In this document: positions 27,052 through 36,811 of the stretch, in pieces | How the letters are laid out: each line of letters opens with the position of its first letter | Position numbering within the stretch: position 1 is the stretch's first letter | Source of the DNA: Paracoccus halophilus | GTDB lineage: Bacteria > Pseudomonadota > Alphaproteobacteria > Rhodobacterales > Rhodobacteraceae | Length of the DNA: 64,000 nt | NCBI RefSeq assembly: GCF_000763905.1 | Contig: NZ_JRKN01000007.1 | Span: 116,075-180,074 of the forward strand | Direction: 5' to 3' | Notes under the pieces: generated by a model | The model's database searches: none | Told to the model about the DNA's origin: nothing | Seen by the model: the letters and a program-made list of their open reading frames with translations, nothing else | Translations under genes and position numbers: made by a program

Positions 27052-27054
27052 GGA

Positions 27055-27342
27055 TCACTGTTCCTCGTTCTGTCGCGGAGCGGTCTGCGCGGGCGTCCGG
27101 CCAAGAAAGCGGTCGCGGCTCTCGGCCCAAGCGGCGAGGCAAGCCGGATCGCTCGCCGCCGTTTCCCCAAGCTGCTGGCACCGGCGGAGCGTCGCGCGGA
27201 GCGGATCGGTCGGTGATTGCAGCGCCGGTGCGCTGCTGGCCGGCGCGGGATCGTCCTTGCGGGTCATCTCGATCACTGTGGCGGTGATGGCGATGGCGAC
27301 GAATACGACAGCCCCGAGCCGGGCCAGCATCTTGCCGTCCAT
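27055..27342 (-). CDS. TrbK-alt, putative entry exclusion protein
   Basis: 95 residues: MDGKMLARLGAVVFVAIAIT gives one membrane anchor, followed by a soluble domain with two cysteines (RRCQQLGETAASDPACLAAW) and the conserved WAESRDRFLG. This matches the TrbK-alt family between trbL and trbJ, proposed to block redundant transfer between element-bearing cells. Confidence 0.85.
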   Translation of the reverse strand: MDGKMLARLGAVVFVAIAITATVIEMTRKDDPAPASSAPALQSPTDPLRATLRRCQQLGETAASDPACLAAWAESRDRFLGRTPAQTAPRQNEEQ

Positions 27343-27360
27343 GGGCGTCCCCTCCCGTGG

Positions 27361-28140
27361 TCAGTTGTTGCCGTTGAACATCTGCGCATTGCCCGGCTGG
27401 TAGCCGCTGCCGGGGGTCAGGAAGCGCTCGCGCTGGACGCGGCCCTGTTCGGCGGCCGTGGCGCGCTCGGCCTCGATCAGCGCTTCCGACCGGCCGTTGG
27501 CGGCAAGCATGGCGATCAGGTCGGAAAGCTGCTGCGACTGGAGGGCGAGGATCTGATTGCCGGCCTGCGTGGCCTGTAATGCGCCGGTCGCGCCCTGGCT
27601 CCGGCCGACGAGCGCGGCCATCTCGGCGCGGTTGCTGTCGATATTGCCGACGACACCGGCTTGCACCTTCATGGCGTCTTGCAAGCCGCCGACCGTGTTT
27701 TGCCAACGGTCGCGCGCATCGGCGACAAGCTGGGCGTCGGTCGCCGACAGCGAGACGTTGCCGTATTGCTGCTGAAACGCCTGGTCGATGTTTTGCACAT
27801 CGAACGCGATGTTCTGCGCGTCGCTGAGAAGCTGCTGGGTGCGGCTGACGTTCTGTTGAATCTGCTGGAGCGCGCTGTATGGCAAGCTCGCCAGATTCCT
27901 CGCCTGGTTGATAAGCATCTGCGCTTCGTTCTGGAGGCTGGTGATCTGGTTGTTGATCTGCTCCAGCGTCCGCGCTGCCGTGAGCACGTTCTGTGCATAG
28001 TTGCTCGGGTCATAGACGATGCGGCCGAAGCCGAATTGCGCATGGGCCGGGCTTGCCAGCATGGGCGACAGCGCGACGGGCACGGCGAGGACCGCCGCCG
28101 CGATCAACGCGGCGCGAGGGGTCGGGAAACGGATAATCAT
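27361..28140 (-). CDS. trbJ: TrbJ, VirB5-like T4SS protein
   Basis: 259 residues with a Sec signal (to about AHAQ, residue 35), then the coiled-coil TrbJ body with YDPSNYAQNVLTAARTLEQI and ANLASLPYSALQQI. VirB5-type proteins sit at the pilus tip. Starts inside the trbE stop (four-base overlap). Confidence 0.9.
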   Translation of the reverse strand: MIIRFPTPRAALIAAAVLAVPVALSPMLASPAHAQFGFGRIVYDPSNYAQNVLTAARTLEQINNQITSLQNEAQMLINQARNLASLPYSALQQIQQNVSRTQQLLSDAQNIAFDVQNIDQAFQQQYGNVSLSATDAQLVADARDRWQNTVGGLQDAMKVQAGVVGNIDSNRAEMAALVGRSQGATGALQATQAGNQILALQSQQLSDLIAMLAANGRSEALIEAERATAAEQGRVQRERFLTPGSGYQPGNAQMFNGNN

Positions 28141-30593
28141 TGTGTGGACTCCTTTTCAGGCTGGGGGATGAGATTGGTAAGGTTCGGGATCAGGTCGGCC
28201 GCCCAATCGACGCCGCGCGCGCGCAGCCATGCGGCGAGGAAACCATCGCAGCCATGTTCGGCGACGATCTGCGCAATGAGCGTCTGGTCGGATTTGGCGG
28301 ATGCGGCGCAGAGCGCGAGGCCGACTTCGGACAGGCCAAGCTCGAACAGTCGGTTGCCGCGCCGTGACTGGCAGTAGTAGTCGCGCTTGGGCGTGGCCCG
28401 TGCGAGGATTTCGATCTGGCGGTCATTCAGACCAAAGCGCCGATAAATGGCCGTGATTTGCGGCTCGATGGCGCGTTCGTTCGGCAGCAGGAGCCGCGTG
28501 GGGCAGCTCTCGATAATCGCGGGCGCGATGTTGCTGCCATCAATGTCGGACAGACTTTGCGTGGCGAAGATGACCGATGCGTTTTTCTTGCGCAGCGTTT
28601 TCAGCCATTCGCGGAGCTGGCCGGCGAACCCCTCGTCGTCGAGCGCAAGCCAGCCCTCGTCGATGATGAGCAGCGTGGGCCGTCCGTCGAGGCGGTCGCC
28701 GATGCGATGGAATAGGTAGGCGAGCACCGCCGGGGCCGCGCCGGTCCCGACCAGCCCCTCGATCTCGAAGGCTTGCACCTCCGCCGCGCCAAGATGTTCC
28801 GTCTCCGCGTCGAGCAACCGGCCATAGGCGCCGCCGACGCAGTAAGGCCGAAGGGCTTGCTTGAGGTCGTTGCTTTGCAGCAGGACCGCGAGGCCGGTGA
28901 TGGTGCGTTCTCCGACCGGCGCGGACGCCAGCGAAGTCAGAGCCGTCCAAAGATATTCCTTGACCTCGGGCGTGATGGCGATGCCTTCGCGCATGAGGAT
29001 GGCGGCGATCCAGTCCGCCGCCCATGCGCGTTCATAGGTGTCGTGGATGCGGGCAAGCGGCTGGAGCGAGACGGATGCCTCGGCCCCTTCTGTCAGCCCG
29101 CCACCAAGGTCGTGCCAATCCCCGCCCATGGCGAGCGACGCAGCGCGGATCGAACCGCCGAAGTCGAAGGCGAAAACCTGCGATCCCGCATAGCGCCGGA
29201 ACTGCAAGGCCACGAGCGCCAGCAGCACGGATTTGCCCGCGCCGGTCGGGCCGACGACAAGGGTGTGGCCCACATCGCCGACATGGAGACTTAGCCGGAA
29301 CGGGGTTGAGCCTTCAGTCTTTCCAAAGAGCAAAGGGGGTGCACCGAAATGCTCGTCCCGTTCCGGCCCCGCCCACACCGCCGATAGCGGGATCATGTGG
29401 GCGAGATTCAATGTGCTGATGGGCGGCTGCCGGACATTGGCGTAGGCATGGCCGGGAAGGCTGCCGAGCCATGCGTCAACCGCGTTGACCGTCTCGGCCA
29501 TGGCGGTGAAGTCGCGGCCCTGAACGATCTTCTCGACCAGGCGCAGCTTCTCTTGCGCCACGCGCGGGTCGGCATCCCATACCGTCACCGTGGCGGTGAC
29601 GTAGGCCATACCCGCTACGTCCGCCCCGAGTTCCTGCAAGGCCATGTCGGCGTCGAGCGCCTTGTTGGCGGCGTCGGTGTCCACAAGAGCGGACGCCTCG
29701 TTCGTCATGACCTCTTTCAAGATCGCGGCGACGCTCTTGCGCTTGGCGAACCATTGGCGACGGATGCGGGTCAGCAGCCGGGTCGCATCGGTCTTGTCGA
29801 GCAGGATCGCGCGCGTGCTCCACCTGTAGGGGAACGGCAGCCGGTTCATCTCGTCCAGCAGGCCCGGCGTGGTCGCGGTCGGGAATCCCACGATGGTCAG
29901 GACGCGCAGATGCGCGCCGCCAAGGCGCGGCTCCAGCCCGCCGGTCAACGGCTGGTCGGCGAGCAGCGCGTCGAGGTGCATGGGCACCTCGGGCACGCGC
30001 ACGCGATGGCGGTTGGTCGAAATGGTGGAATGGAGGTAGGTCAGCGTTGCGCCGTCATCCATCCAACGGCACTCGGGCATGAAGCCGTCGAGCAGCGCCA
30101 GCACGCGGTCGGTGCGGTCGATGAAGCCGCGCAGCAGCTCCCACGGGTCCACGCCGGTTTTCTCGCGGCCCTCATAGAGCCATGTTTCCGCGCGGGCGGC
30201 TTCCTCAGCCGGGGGCAGCCAGAGGAAGGTGAGGAAATAGCCGGACACGAAATGCGCGTCTGCTTCCTCGAAACCGGCTTTGCGCTCCGCATCGACCAGC
30301 GCCGACGCGGGATCGGGAAATGTGCTGTCGGGATAGGTCGCCGCCTCGTTGCGCTGCGCCTCGACGAAGATGCTCCAGCCGGAGCCGAGACGGCGCACGG
30401 CATTGTTGATGCGGCCGGCGACGGCGACCAGTTCGGCCGCGACGGCGGAATCCAGATCGGGACCGCGAAACTTCGCCGTCCTCTGAAAACTTCCGTCCTT
30501 GTTCAAGACGACGCCGGAGCCGACCAATGCCGCCCATGGCAGATAGTCCGCGAGCCGGGTGGCGGTGTGGCGGTATTCGGCAAGGTTCATCAT
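28137..30593 (-). CDS. trbE: TrbE, VirB4-like T4SS ATPase
   Basis: 818 residues starting at MMNLAEYRH (ATG 30593). The CagE/VirB4 N-domain is followed by a P-loop GPTGAGKSVLLA at about residue 447 and Walker B TLLIIDEGWLAL, with the FATQSLSDI sensor motif after it. It powers pilus assembly and substrate transfer at the inner membrane. The longer upstream frame overlaps trbD and is not the start. Confidence 0.92.
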   Translation of the reverse strand: MMNLAEYRHTATRLADYLPWAALVGSGVVLNKDGSFQRTAKFRGPDLDSAVAAELVAVAGRINNAVRRLGSGWSIFVEAQRNEAATYPDSTFPDPASALVDAERKAGFEEADAHFVSGYFLTFLWLPPAEEAARAETWLYEGREKTGVDPWELLRGFIDRTDRVLALLDGFMPECRWMDDGATLTYLHSTISTNRHRVRVPEVPMHLDALLADQPLTGGLEPRLGGAHLRVLTIVGFPTATTPGLLDEMNRLPFPYRWSTRAILLDKTDATRLLTRIRRQWFAKRKSVAAILKEVMTNEASALVDTDAANKALDADMALQELGADVAGMAYVTATVTVWDADPRVAQEKLRLVEKIVQGRDFTAMAETVNAVDAWLGSLPGHAYANVRQPPISTLNLAHMIPLSAVWAGPERDEHFGAPPLLFGKTEGSTPFRLSLHVGDVGHTLVVGPTGAGKSVLLALVALQFRRYAGSQVFAFDFGGSIRAASLAMGGDWHDLGGGLTEGAEASVSLQPLARIHDTYERAWAADWIAAILMREGIAITPEVKEYLWTALTSLASAPVGERTITGLAVLLQSNDLKQALRPYCVGGAYGRLLDAETEHLGAAEVQAFEIEGLVGTGAAPAVLAYLFHRIGDRLDGRPTLLIIDEGWLALDDEGFAGQLREWLKTLRKKNASVIFATQSLSDIDGSNIAPAIIESCPTRLLLPNERAIEPQITAIYRRFGLNDRQIEILARATPKRDYYCQSRRGNRLFELGLSEVGLALCAASAKSDQTLIAQIVAEHGCDGFLAAWLRARGVDWAADLIPNLTNLIPQPEKESTQ

Positions 30594-30603
30594 GGCCGCG
30601 CCC

Positions 30604-30885
30604 TCACACCGCCAGAAAAGCCGGGACGCGCAGATGCCTGCGTCCGACCTCGACAAATTGGGGATCGCGCTTCGCCGCCCACACGGCTGCGAAATGGCCG
30701 ATGGCCCATATCGCAAGGCCGACCAGCCAGAGGCGCAGGCCGAGGCCCACGGCCCCGGCCAGCGTTCCGTTCATGATGGCGATGGCGCGCGGTGCGCCGC
30801 CAAGCAGGATATGCTCGGTCAGCGCCCGATGGACCGGGACCGAGAAACCCGGCACCGCGTCGAGCTGTTCGAGGCCGCCCGCCAT
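30604..30885 (-). CDS. trbD: TrbD, VirB3-like T4SS protein
   Basis: 93 residues with PGFSVPVHRALTEHILLGGAPR and two adjacent membrane helices (about 35-70), the VirB3 pattern. The ATG shares one base with the TGA of trbC. Short of other features, the identity rests on the motif and fixed position between trbC and trbE. Confidence 0.88.
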   Translation of the reverse strand: MAGGLEQLDAVPGFSVPVHRALTEHILLGGAPRAIAIMNGTLAGAVGLGLRLWLVGLAIWAIGHFAAVWAAKRDPQFVEVGRRHLRVPAFLAV

Positions 30886-31217
30886 CAAACGAGCGCCCCG
30901 CCGCCAAACGAGAAGAACGACAGGAAAAAGCTCGATGCGGCGAAGGCGATGGACAGGCCGAACACGATCTGGATCAGGCGGCGGAAGCCGCCGCTGGTAT
31001 CGCCGAACGCCAGCGTCAGGCCGGTCACGATGATGATGATGACGGCGATGATCTTGGCGACCGGCCCCTCGATGGATTCGAGGATGGATTGCAGCGGCGC
31101 TTCCCATGGCATCGACGATCCCGAGGCATGGGCGGCCGGAGCCATGAAGAGGCTGACATAGGTGAAGGCCGCGGCCGTGGCGACGTGGCGACGGATGCGC
31201 ATGGCATGACGGATCAT
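30885..31217 (-). CDS. trbC: TrbC, VirB2-like pilin
   Basis: 110 residues: a long signal (to about AHA, residue 31), then two hydrophobic segments (IIAVIIIIVTGLTLAF and IQIVFGLSIAFAASSFFLSF) with a short polar loop GDTSGGFRR between them, the classic prepilin layout. It would be cleaved and assembled as the conjugative pilus. The gene follows trbB with a four-base overlap. Confidence 0.9.
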   Translation of the reverse strand: MIRHAMRIRRHVATAAAFTYVSLFMAPAAHASGSSMPWEAPLQSILESIEGPVAKIIAVIIIIVTGLTLAFGDTSGGFRRLIQIVFGLSIAFAASSFFLSFFSFGGGALV

Positions 31218-32209
31218 TCGGGGTCTCCAGTTCTGATGGGGGTTGCCAAAGGGCTGAGATGCGTGATGCGGTAGTCGCCGTCCGGCCCCAGCCCTTCGAC
31301 GCGGGCGAGTTCGGCCAGCCGGCGCGCGGAACCGCGCCCGGAAAGGACGGCAACAAGGTCGATGGTCTCGGCGATCAGCGCGCGCGGGACAGTGACGACG
31401 CCCTCCTGAATGAGCTGTTCAAGACGGCGGAGCGCACCGATGCCGGTGCCGGCGTGGATGGTGCCGATGCCGCCGGGGTGTCCCGTTCCCCAGGCTTTGA
31501 GCAGGTCGAGGGCTTCCGATCCGCGCACCTCGCCGATGGGGATGCGGTCGGGGCGCAGGCGCAGCGAGGAACGGACCAGATCGGAAAGGGTCGCTACGCC
31601 GTCTTTCGTCCGCATCGCGACGAGGTTGCGCGCGGCGCATTGCAGCTCGCGCGTGTCCTCGATGATGACGACACGATCCGCGCCCTTGGCGATTTCGGCC
31701 AGAAGCGCGTTGGTCAGTGTGGTCTTGCCGGTGCTGGTGCCACCCGCCACGAGGATGTTGGCGCGGGAAGAAACGGCCGCGCGTAACGTCGCGGCCTGGT
31801 CGGCAGACATGATGCCGGCCGCCACATAGTCATCGAGGCTGAACACCGCGACAGCCGGCTTGCGGATGGCGAAGGCCGGCGAGGAAACCACCGGGGGAAG
31901 CAAGCCTTCAAAGCGTTCGCCGCTCTCGGGAAGTTCGGCCGAGACGCGGGGACTGCGGGCATGAACCTCGACGCCGACATGGTGTGCGACCAGGCGCACG
32001 ATGCGCTCGCCATCGGCCGGCGACATCGTTTCGCCCGTATCCGCCAGCCCTTCGGAAAGACGGTCGATCCAGATGCGGCCATCCGGGTTCAGCATGACCT
32101 CGACCACGGCCGGGTCTTCCAGAAACCGGGCAATGGCCGGGCCAAGCGCGGTGCGCAACATCCGCGCGCCGCGCTGGATTGCCTCCGGTCTATGATGTGT
32201 GGCAGTCAT
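31214..32209 (-). CDS. trbB: TrbB, VirB11-like T4SS ATPase
   Basis: 331 residues. Walker [16 protein letters not shown] (about 156-170), the Asp box [12 protein letters not shown], and Walker B/His boxes [19 protein letters not shown] and [13 protein letters not shown] are all present. This hexameric ATPase drives pilus biogenesis and is the first gene of the trb operon. ATG 32209 was chosen over an upstream alternative that lacks homology. Region 32210-32355 upstream contains a 20-bp repeat shared with traG. Confidence 0.92.
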   Translation of the reverse strand: MTATHHRPEAIQRGARMLRTALGPAIARFLEDPAVVEVMLNPDGRIWIDRLSEGLADTGETMSPADGERIVRLVAHHVGVEVHARSPRVSAELPESGERFEGLLPPVVSSPAFAIRKPAVAVFSLDDYVAAGIMSADQAATLRAAVSSRANILVAGGTSTGKTTLTNALLAEIAKGADRVVIIEDTRELQCAARNLVAMRTKDGVATLSDLVRSSLRLRPDRIPIGEVRGSEALDLLKAWGTGHPGGIGTIHAGTGIGALRRLEQLIQEGVVTVPRALIAETIDLVAVLSGRGSARRLAELARVEGLGPDGDYRITHLSPLATPIRTGDPE

Positions 32210-32326
32210 GTCGGCCCCGCTTTCGACGGGGCGCGCGACAGTCGGTCCCCGCATCGGGGTCGATTAAAAGAACCTGATTTTGGGCCGACTCAACAACTAT
32301 TTACGCGTGTGCGGCCATCGGCGGTG

Positions 32327-32346
32327 ATCGGCGGCAAATAGGACGG
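32327..32346. promoter_or_regulatory. 20-bp repeat upstream of trbB (copy 1)
   Basis: ATCGGCGGCAAATAGGACGG matches 34906-34925 upstream of traG at 19 of 20 positions, and is preceded by another ATCGGCGG ten bases earlier. It lies 118 bp before the trbB start. A shared activator site for the two transfer operons is the simplest reading. Confidence 0.6.
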
Positions 32347-32355
32347 TTTGAAAAT

Positions 32356-32817
32356 TCAGGGTCGGTCGTTATCGGGGGCGGACGGCCGCTGCGCGGGACT
32401 GTCCCCAAGCGAATCGACATCGCGCGACAGCTCCTTGAGGAATCTGTCTCCGGTGGCGAGCCGCTTGCCGAGGGTCTGAATGAAGCCCTCGAACCGTTCC
32501 ACGCCTTTCGCGCGGGCAGACGATTGCCCGGTGTCGGAGATCGGCGGCGTGATCGTCAGCCAGAACTGGACGAACAGCGAAAGCGTCTCGCCGAGCACGG
32601 CGAGATCTTCGTCGAGCCCGTCCATCTGTCGTCCGAGCCTGTCCAGACGGCGCGTCATGGCCGCCTCCAGCCGATCCGCCGCGTCGCCGGACAGGAAGGA
32701 AGCGACGGACGCCTCCACGATGGCGGATTTGGAGACATTGCGGCGCAGCGCAAGCATCTCGACCTGTTGCAGCAATTCGGGATCGAAATAGACGTTCATG
32801 CGGGTTCGTGTGGTCAT
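32356..32817 (-). CDS. Ribbon-helix-helix (CopG-like) protein upstream of trb
   Basis: 153 residues starting MTTRTRMNVYFDPELLQQVE, a ribbon-helix-helix N-terminus (about 5-50) that would bind DNA as a dimer, then an amphipathic region and a hydrophobic patch (LSLFVQFWLTITPP). Always found between traG and trbB in this family of elements, where it is called CopG/TrbB-associated regulator. It likely controls transfer genes or assists relaxosome formation (inference). Confidence 0.8.
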   Translation of the reverse strand: MTTRTRMNVYFDPELLQQVEMLALRRNVSKSAIVEASVASFLSGDAADRLEAAMTRRLDRLGRQMDGLDEDLAVLGETLSLFVQFWLTITPPISDTGQSSARAKGVERFEGFIQTLGKRLATGDRFLKELSRDVDSLGDSPAQRPSAPDNDRP

Positions 32818-32828
32818 GGGCGGGTTCC

Positions 32829-34808
32829 TCAAAGCTCGATCCCGTCATCGGGGTTCATTGACGCCTGCCGGGCGACCGCGCGCATGCGCTGACGCAGGGC
32901 GCGGGCCTTGGCAGCGTCCAGGTCCGGTTCGTCGTCAAGGATGTCGAACTCCCGTGCCGGAGACGGCGGCGGAACGATTTCCTCATGCTCGGGTAATTCC
33001 GGTTCGCGGCGGATGCCGGCATTGGCCGGATCGCCTTCCGTCCCGTTGGCCGTGGACTGGGCATCGCCCTTCTGCGCGACCACGCGGCTCGTCCAGTCGT
33101 CGGGTGACGGCCTCATAGCGGAATCGGAAGCCGGATCGGGCGGAGCCAGGAGGCGTTCGGTGAACCGCGAATCCTCGAAGTAGCGCGCCTTGGTGGCGCG
33201 GATCGGCGGCGTGCCCGCGACCATGACGATTTCGTCGGTAGGTGGAAGTTGCATGATTTCGCCTGGCGTGAGCAGCGGCCGGGCCGTCTCCTGCCGGGAA
33301 ACCATCAAATGCCCGAGCCAGGGTGCGAGGCGATGGCCGGCATAGTTGGTGGAATCCCGTAGCTCGGTCGCGGTGCCGAGCGCGTCGCTCACCCGCTTGG
33401 CCGTGCGCTCGTCGTTGGTCGCGAAACTCACGCGGACATGGCAATTGTCGAGGATCGAATTGTTTTGGCCGTAGGCGCGCTCGATCTGGTTGAGACTCTG
33501 CGCGATCAGGAAGGATTTGATCCCGTAGCCCGCCATGAAGGCGAGTGCGGATTCAAAGAAGTCGAGCCGACCGAGCGCTGGAAACTCGTCCAGCATCAAC
33601 AGCAGCCGATGGCGCTTGCCGGAGGTGTTCAAATCCTCAGTCAGCCGGCGGCCGATCTGGTTGAGGATCAGGCGGATAAGCGGCTTGGTGCGGTTGATGT
33701 CGGACGGCGGCACGACCAGATAGAGACTGACCGGCTCTTTGCTGCCGACCAGATCGGCAATGCGCCAGTCGCAGCGGGCCGTCACCCGCGCCACCACGGG
33801 ATCGCGGTAGAGGCCAAGAAACGACATGGCGGTGGAGAGCACACCCGACCGCTCGTTCTCGGACTTGTTCAGCAGCTCGCGCGCGGATGACGCAATGACG
33901 GGATGAACGTCGGCCTCGCCGAGATGCTGCGTGTCCATCATGGCGCGTAAGGTCGCCTCGACCGGACGACGCGGATCGGACAGGAAGTTGGCGACGCCCG
34001 CCAAGGTCTTGTCCGGCTCGGCATAGAGCACATGCAGGATCGCACCGACAAGCAGGCTGTGGCTGGTCTTTTCCCAATGATTGCGTTTGTCCAAGCTGCC
34101 TTCGGGATCGACCAGAATATCCGCGATGTTCTGAACGTCGCGGACTTCCCATTCTCCTTGCCGGACTTCCAGCAGCGGATTGTAGGCGGACGATCTGGCG
34201 CTGGTCGGATCGAACAGCAGGACGCGGCCATGCTTCGCCCGGAAGCCTGCCGTCAGCGTCCAGTTCTCGCCCTTGATGTCGTGGACGATGCAGCTTCCCG
34301 GCCAGGTCAGTAGCGTCGGCACCACCAGCCCGACGCCTTTGCCGCTGCGGGTCGGGGCGAAGCATAGCACGTGCTCGGGGCCGTCATGGCGCAGGTAGTC
34401 TTGTGTATGTCGGCCGAGCACCACGCCATCCGGCCCGAGCAATCCGGCCGCGCGGATTTCCTTGTCCTCCGCCCATCGCGCCGATCCATAGGTGGCGACG
34501 TTCTTTGCCTCCCGCGCGCGGATGATCGACATAAAGATGGCGGCGGCGATGGCAATGAAGCCGCCGGACGCGGCGATGATCGCACCTTCGACGAAGATCG
34601 CGGGCGCGTAGGCGTCGAACGAAAACCACCACCAGAAGAAGGCCGGCGGATAATAGATCGGCCAGCCGGCCAGATCGAACCATGGATTGCCAAGCTGCGG
34701 CTGAAAGCCGAGGCGGAAGGCAACCCATTGCGTCGCCGCCCAGGTCATCACCAGAACGATGGTGAAAACCACCGCGATCTGGCCCCATAAGATTCGACCT
34801 CCGCGCAT
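32829..34808 (-). CDS. traG: TraG, VirD4-like coupling protein
   Basis: 659 residues. Two N-terminal membrane helices (about 7-25 and 60-90), Walker A PTRSGKGVGLVVPTLL (about 145) and Walker B LLMLDEFPALGRLD, with a C-terminal acidic/proline tail. Couples the relaxosome to the mating channel. ATG 34808 has GGAG eight bases upstream; the TTG six codons earlier has none. It stands upstream of the CopG-like gene and trb operon. Confidence 0.92.
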   Translation of the reverse strand: MRGGRILWGQIAVVFTIVLVMTWAATQWVAFRLGFQPQLGNPWFDLAGWPIYYPPAFFWWWFSFDAYAPAIFVEGAIIAASGGFIAIAAAIFMSIIRAREAKNVATYGSARWAEDKEIRAAGLLGPDGVVLGRHTQDYLRHDGPEHVLCFAPTRSGKGVGLVVPTLLTWPGSCIVHDIKGENWTLTAGFRAKHGRVLLFDPTSARSSAYNPLLEVRQGEWEVRDVQNIADILVDPEGSLDKRNHWEKTSHSLLVGAILHVLYAEPDKTLAGVANFLSDPRRPVEATLRAMMDTQHLGEADVHPVIASSARELLNKSENERSGVLSTAMSFLGLYRDPVVARVTARCDWRIADLVGSKEPVSLYLVVPPSDINRTKPLIRLILNQIGRRLTEDLNTSGKRHRLLLMLDEFPALGRLDFFESALAFMAGYGIKSFLIAQSLNQIERAYGQNNSILDNCHVRVSFATNDERTAKRVSDALGTATELRDSTNYAGHRLAPWLGHLMVSRQETARPLLTPGEIMQLPPTDEIVMVAGTPPIRATKARYFEDSRFTERLLAPPDPASDSAMRPSPDDWTSRVVAQKGDAQSTANGTEGDPANAGIRREPELPEHEEIVPPPSPAREFDILDDEPDLDAAKARALRQRMRAVARQASMNPDDGIEL

Positions 34809-34905
34809 CCAGGCTCCAGTATGCAAAAGGGACGGAGCCGATCAGAGAGTAGTCAGAATCGGGATGGGCAACAGGAAAGAGGATGCCGGAGGGTTGCCGG
34901 ATACT

Positions 34906-34925
34906 ATCGGCGGTAAATAGGACGG
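34906..34925. promoter_or_regulatory. 20-bp repeat upstream of traG (copy 2)
   Basis: ATCGGCGGTAAATAGGACGG, 98 bp upstream of the traG start, matches the element before trbB except at one position. The rest of 34809-34992 holds no gene. Confidence 0.6.
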
Positions 34926-34992
34926 GTTGCCTCGGGACCGTCGCCGATGCTGGTGCCTATGCCGGCTGGCGGAAACGAATCGCTGCTAGAAG

Positions 34993-35958
34993 TCAGTAGG
35001 TGCGGGACGGACGGCCCATGTCGCTGGCGAGCGTGAGCAGGTTGCGAAGCGCCGTGCTGCGGTTGGTCGGCGACCAGATCGCCGAGAACGTGATCGGCTC
35101 CGGCTCGTCGGCGAACGGCAGAAAGACGACGCCGGACGTCGGCAGCAGTGCCGTGGCCGCGCCGACGATGGTGATGCCGAAGCCCTGTCCGACCAAGGAC
35201 AACAGGGTGCCGCGCCCCACGTCGAAACGCAGGATCGACGGCGAGGGCCAGCTTCCGGCGAGGCGCAGAACGATATGGTCATGCGCTTGCGGGCCGGTGC
35301 CGCCATGCCGGACAAGGAACGTCTCGCTGACCAGATCGGCCCATGTGACGGTTGCCTGCCCGGCAAGACGGTGCTGCTCCGACAGGACGGCGACCAGCGG
35401 CTCCGTCCAAATGAGGCGGGAATTGCAGTCGGGCAGTTCGGGTGTGCCGGCCACGAAAACTATGTCGAGCATGTTGGCACGTAGCTGCATGACGGTATCG
35501 CGGGCCGTGCCCTCGGCGATTTCGACCTCGATGCCGGGGTGGTCTTCCCGAAACCGCCCGATCAGTTCGGCGAGGAAGCTGCGCGGGATCAGGGCATGGA
35601 TGCCGATACGAAGCCGGCCGCACTCACCCACCGCCGCCATGCTCGCAGTCTTCACCGCATGGTCGAGTTGATCGACGCCGGCCGCGATCCGCTCGACGAA
35701 GTGGCGTCCCGCCTCGGTCAACCGGACGCCGCGCGCATGGCGCTCGAATAGGAGGATGCCAAGGTCTTCTTCCAGCGCTTTCACGCGGGCGCTGACGCTG
35801 GATTGCGCCACACCGAGCGCATTGGCAGCGTGGCGGAAGTTAAGATATTCGGCGACAGCAAGCGTTTGGATCAGCGACGCGAGGGGGATACGCGATCCGA
35901 GCGCGGTCGGCGTTCCCCATGGATGATCATTGAGCGGGTTGGATCGCCGCCTGCGCAT
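34993..35958 (-). CDS. LysR-family regulator in the transfer region
   Basis: 321 residues with an N-terminal winged HTH (about 25-85, YLNFRHAANALGVAQSSVSA) and a periplasmic-binding-protein-like effector domain. It carries a longer than usual N-terminus (RRRRSNPLNDHPWG). It is on the same strand as traG and as the SDR and MFS genes before it, so it could regulate either. The inducer is unknown. Confidence 0.85.
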   Translation of the reverse strand: MRRRRSNPLNDHPWGTPTALGSRIPLASLIQTLAVAEYLNFRHAANALGVAQSSVSARVKALEEDLGILLFERHARGVRLTEAGRHFVERIAAGVDQLDHAVKTASMAAVGECGRLRIGIHALIPRSFLAELIGRFREDHPGIEVEIAEGTARDTVMQLRANMLDIVFVAGTPELPDCNSRLIWTEPLVAVLSEQHRLAGQATVTWADLVSETFLVRHGGTGPQAHDHIVLRLAGSWPSPSILRFDVGRGTLLSLVGQGFGITIVGAATALLPTSGVVFLPFADEPEPITFSAIWSPTNRSTALRNLLTLASDMGRPSRTY

Positions 35959-35967
35959 ACCGCCCTC

Positions 35968-36807
35968 CTATCCACGGAACTCGTGCGCGTGATCCAGAAC
36001 CCAGCTTTCAAACGATCTAGGATCATGGCCTGTAAGCATTCGGACCGAGGAAGTAACCGGCTCGGGCTTGTCTATAAACTCCTGCCAGCTTTCCATGATG
36101 TATTCGGCGAGTTCCAGGTCACCAAACTCTTGAGCGAGGCGATCACGGGCTTCTTCAAACGGTTCTTCGTCCCAATTCAGATTTCGACCAATGGTCTTTC
36201 CGATGATCTTTACCTGATCGACCTGCCGCAATGCGCTTGGCCCCGTTAGGGTATAGCGTTGCCCGGTGTGAGTTTTGTCGATCAGCGTTGCGGCGGCGGC
36301 ATCCGCGATGTCCGCCTCATGTATCAGTGAGCGTGTCGCGTTTGCGAAGGGCCAGCGAACCGTATCGCCCGACTGGATTTGTGGTATCCACATGCGAACA
36401 TTCTTCGCAAATCCCGTGCAACGTAGGATCGTCCATTCTGCAACGGCCTGCTCAATGGCATTTTCCATGATCGCCCACGACGAAGTAGGCTCGGCCGCTG
36501 CCGCCTCTGCGGAAAGATAGGTAACGCGCGCGCCTGAGGCACCGAGTATCCGGCCTATATCGCCGCCCGCCTCGGCTGTCTCCGAACCCGACAGGGAAGG
36601 CCAGAGCCAGAAAACGGCGTCCGCTCCTGCGACCGCGTTTTCTACCGACGACAGATTTTCTATATCCATCGCCACGCTTCGCACTCCCTCCGGCAAGGAG
36701 GCCCGTGTTTGATCGCGCACCGCTGCGACGACTTCGACCTGTTGTGAATGAAGGTTGCGAACCAGATGTTTCCCGACCGAACCCGTAGCGCCTGTGACGA
36801 CGATCAT
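35968..36807 (-). CDS. NmrA-like NAD(P)-binding SDR family protein
   Basis: 279 residues; the start IVVTGATGSVGKHLVRNL is the GxxGxxG dinucleotide motif of atypical short-chain dehydrogenases. The YxxxK catalytic pair is absent, as in NmrA/HSCARG-type redox sensors and azoreductase-like members. It lies four bases after the MFS gene and probably shares its TetR-controlled transcript. Base composition is slightly lower in GC than the conjugation genes. Confidence 0.82.
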   Translation of the reverse strand: MIVVTGATGSVGKHLVRNLHSQQVEVVAAVRDQTRASLPEGVRSVAMDIENLSSVENAVAGADAVFWLWPSLSGSETAEAGGDIGRILGASGARVTYLSAEAAAAEPTSSWAIMENAIEQAVAEWTILRCTGFAKNVRMWIPQIQSGDTVRWPFANATRSLIHEADIADAAAATLIDKTHTGQRYTLTGPSALRQVDQVKIIGKTIGRNLNWDEEPFEEARDRLAQEFGDLELAEYIMESWQEFIDKPEPVTSSVRMLTGHDPRSFESWVLDHAHEFRG

Positions 36808-36811
36808 ATTC

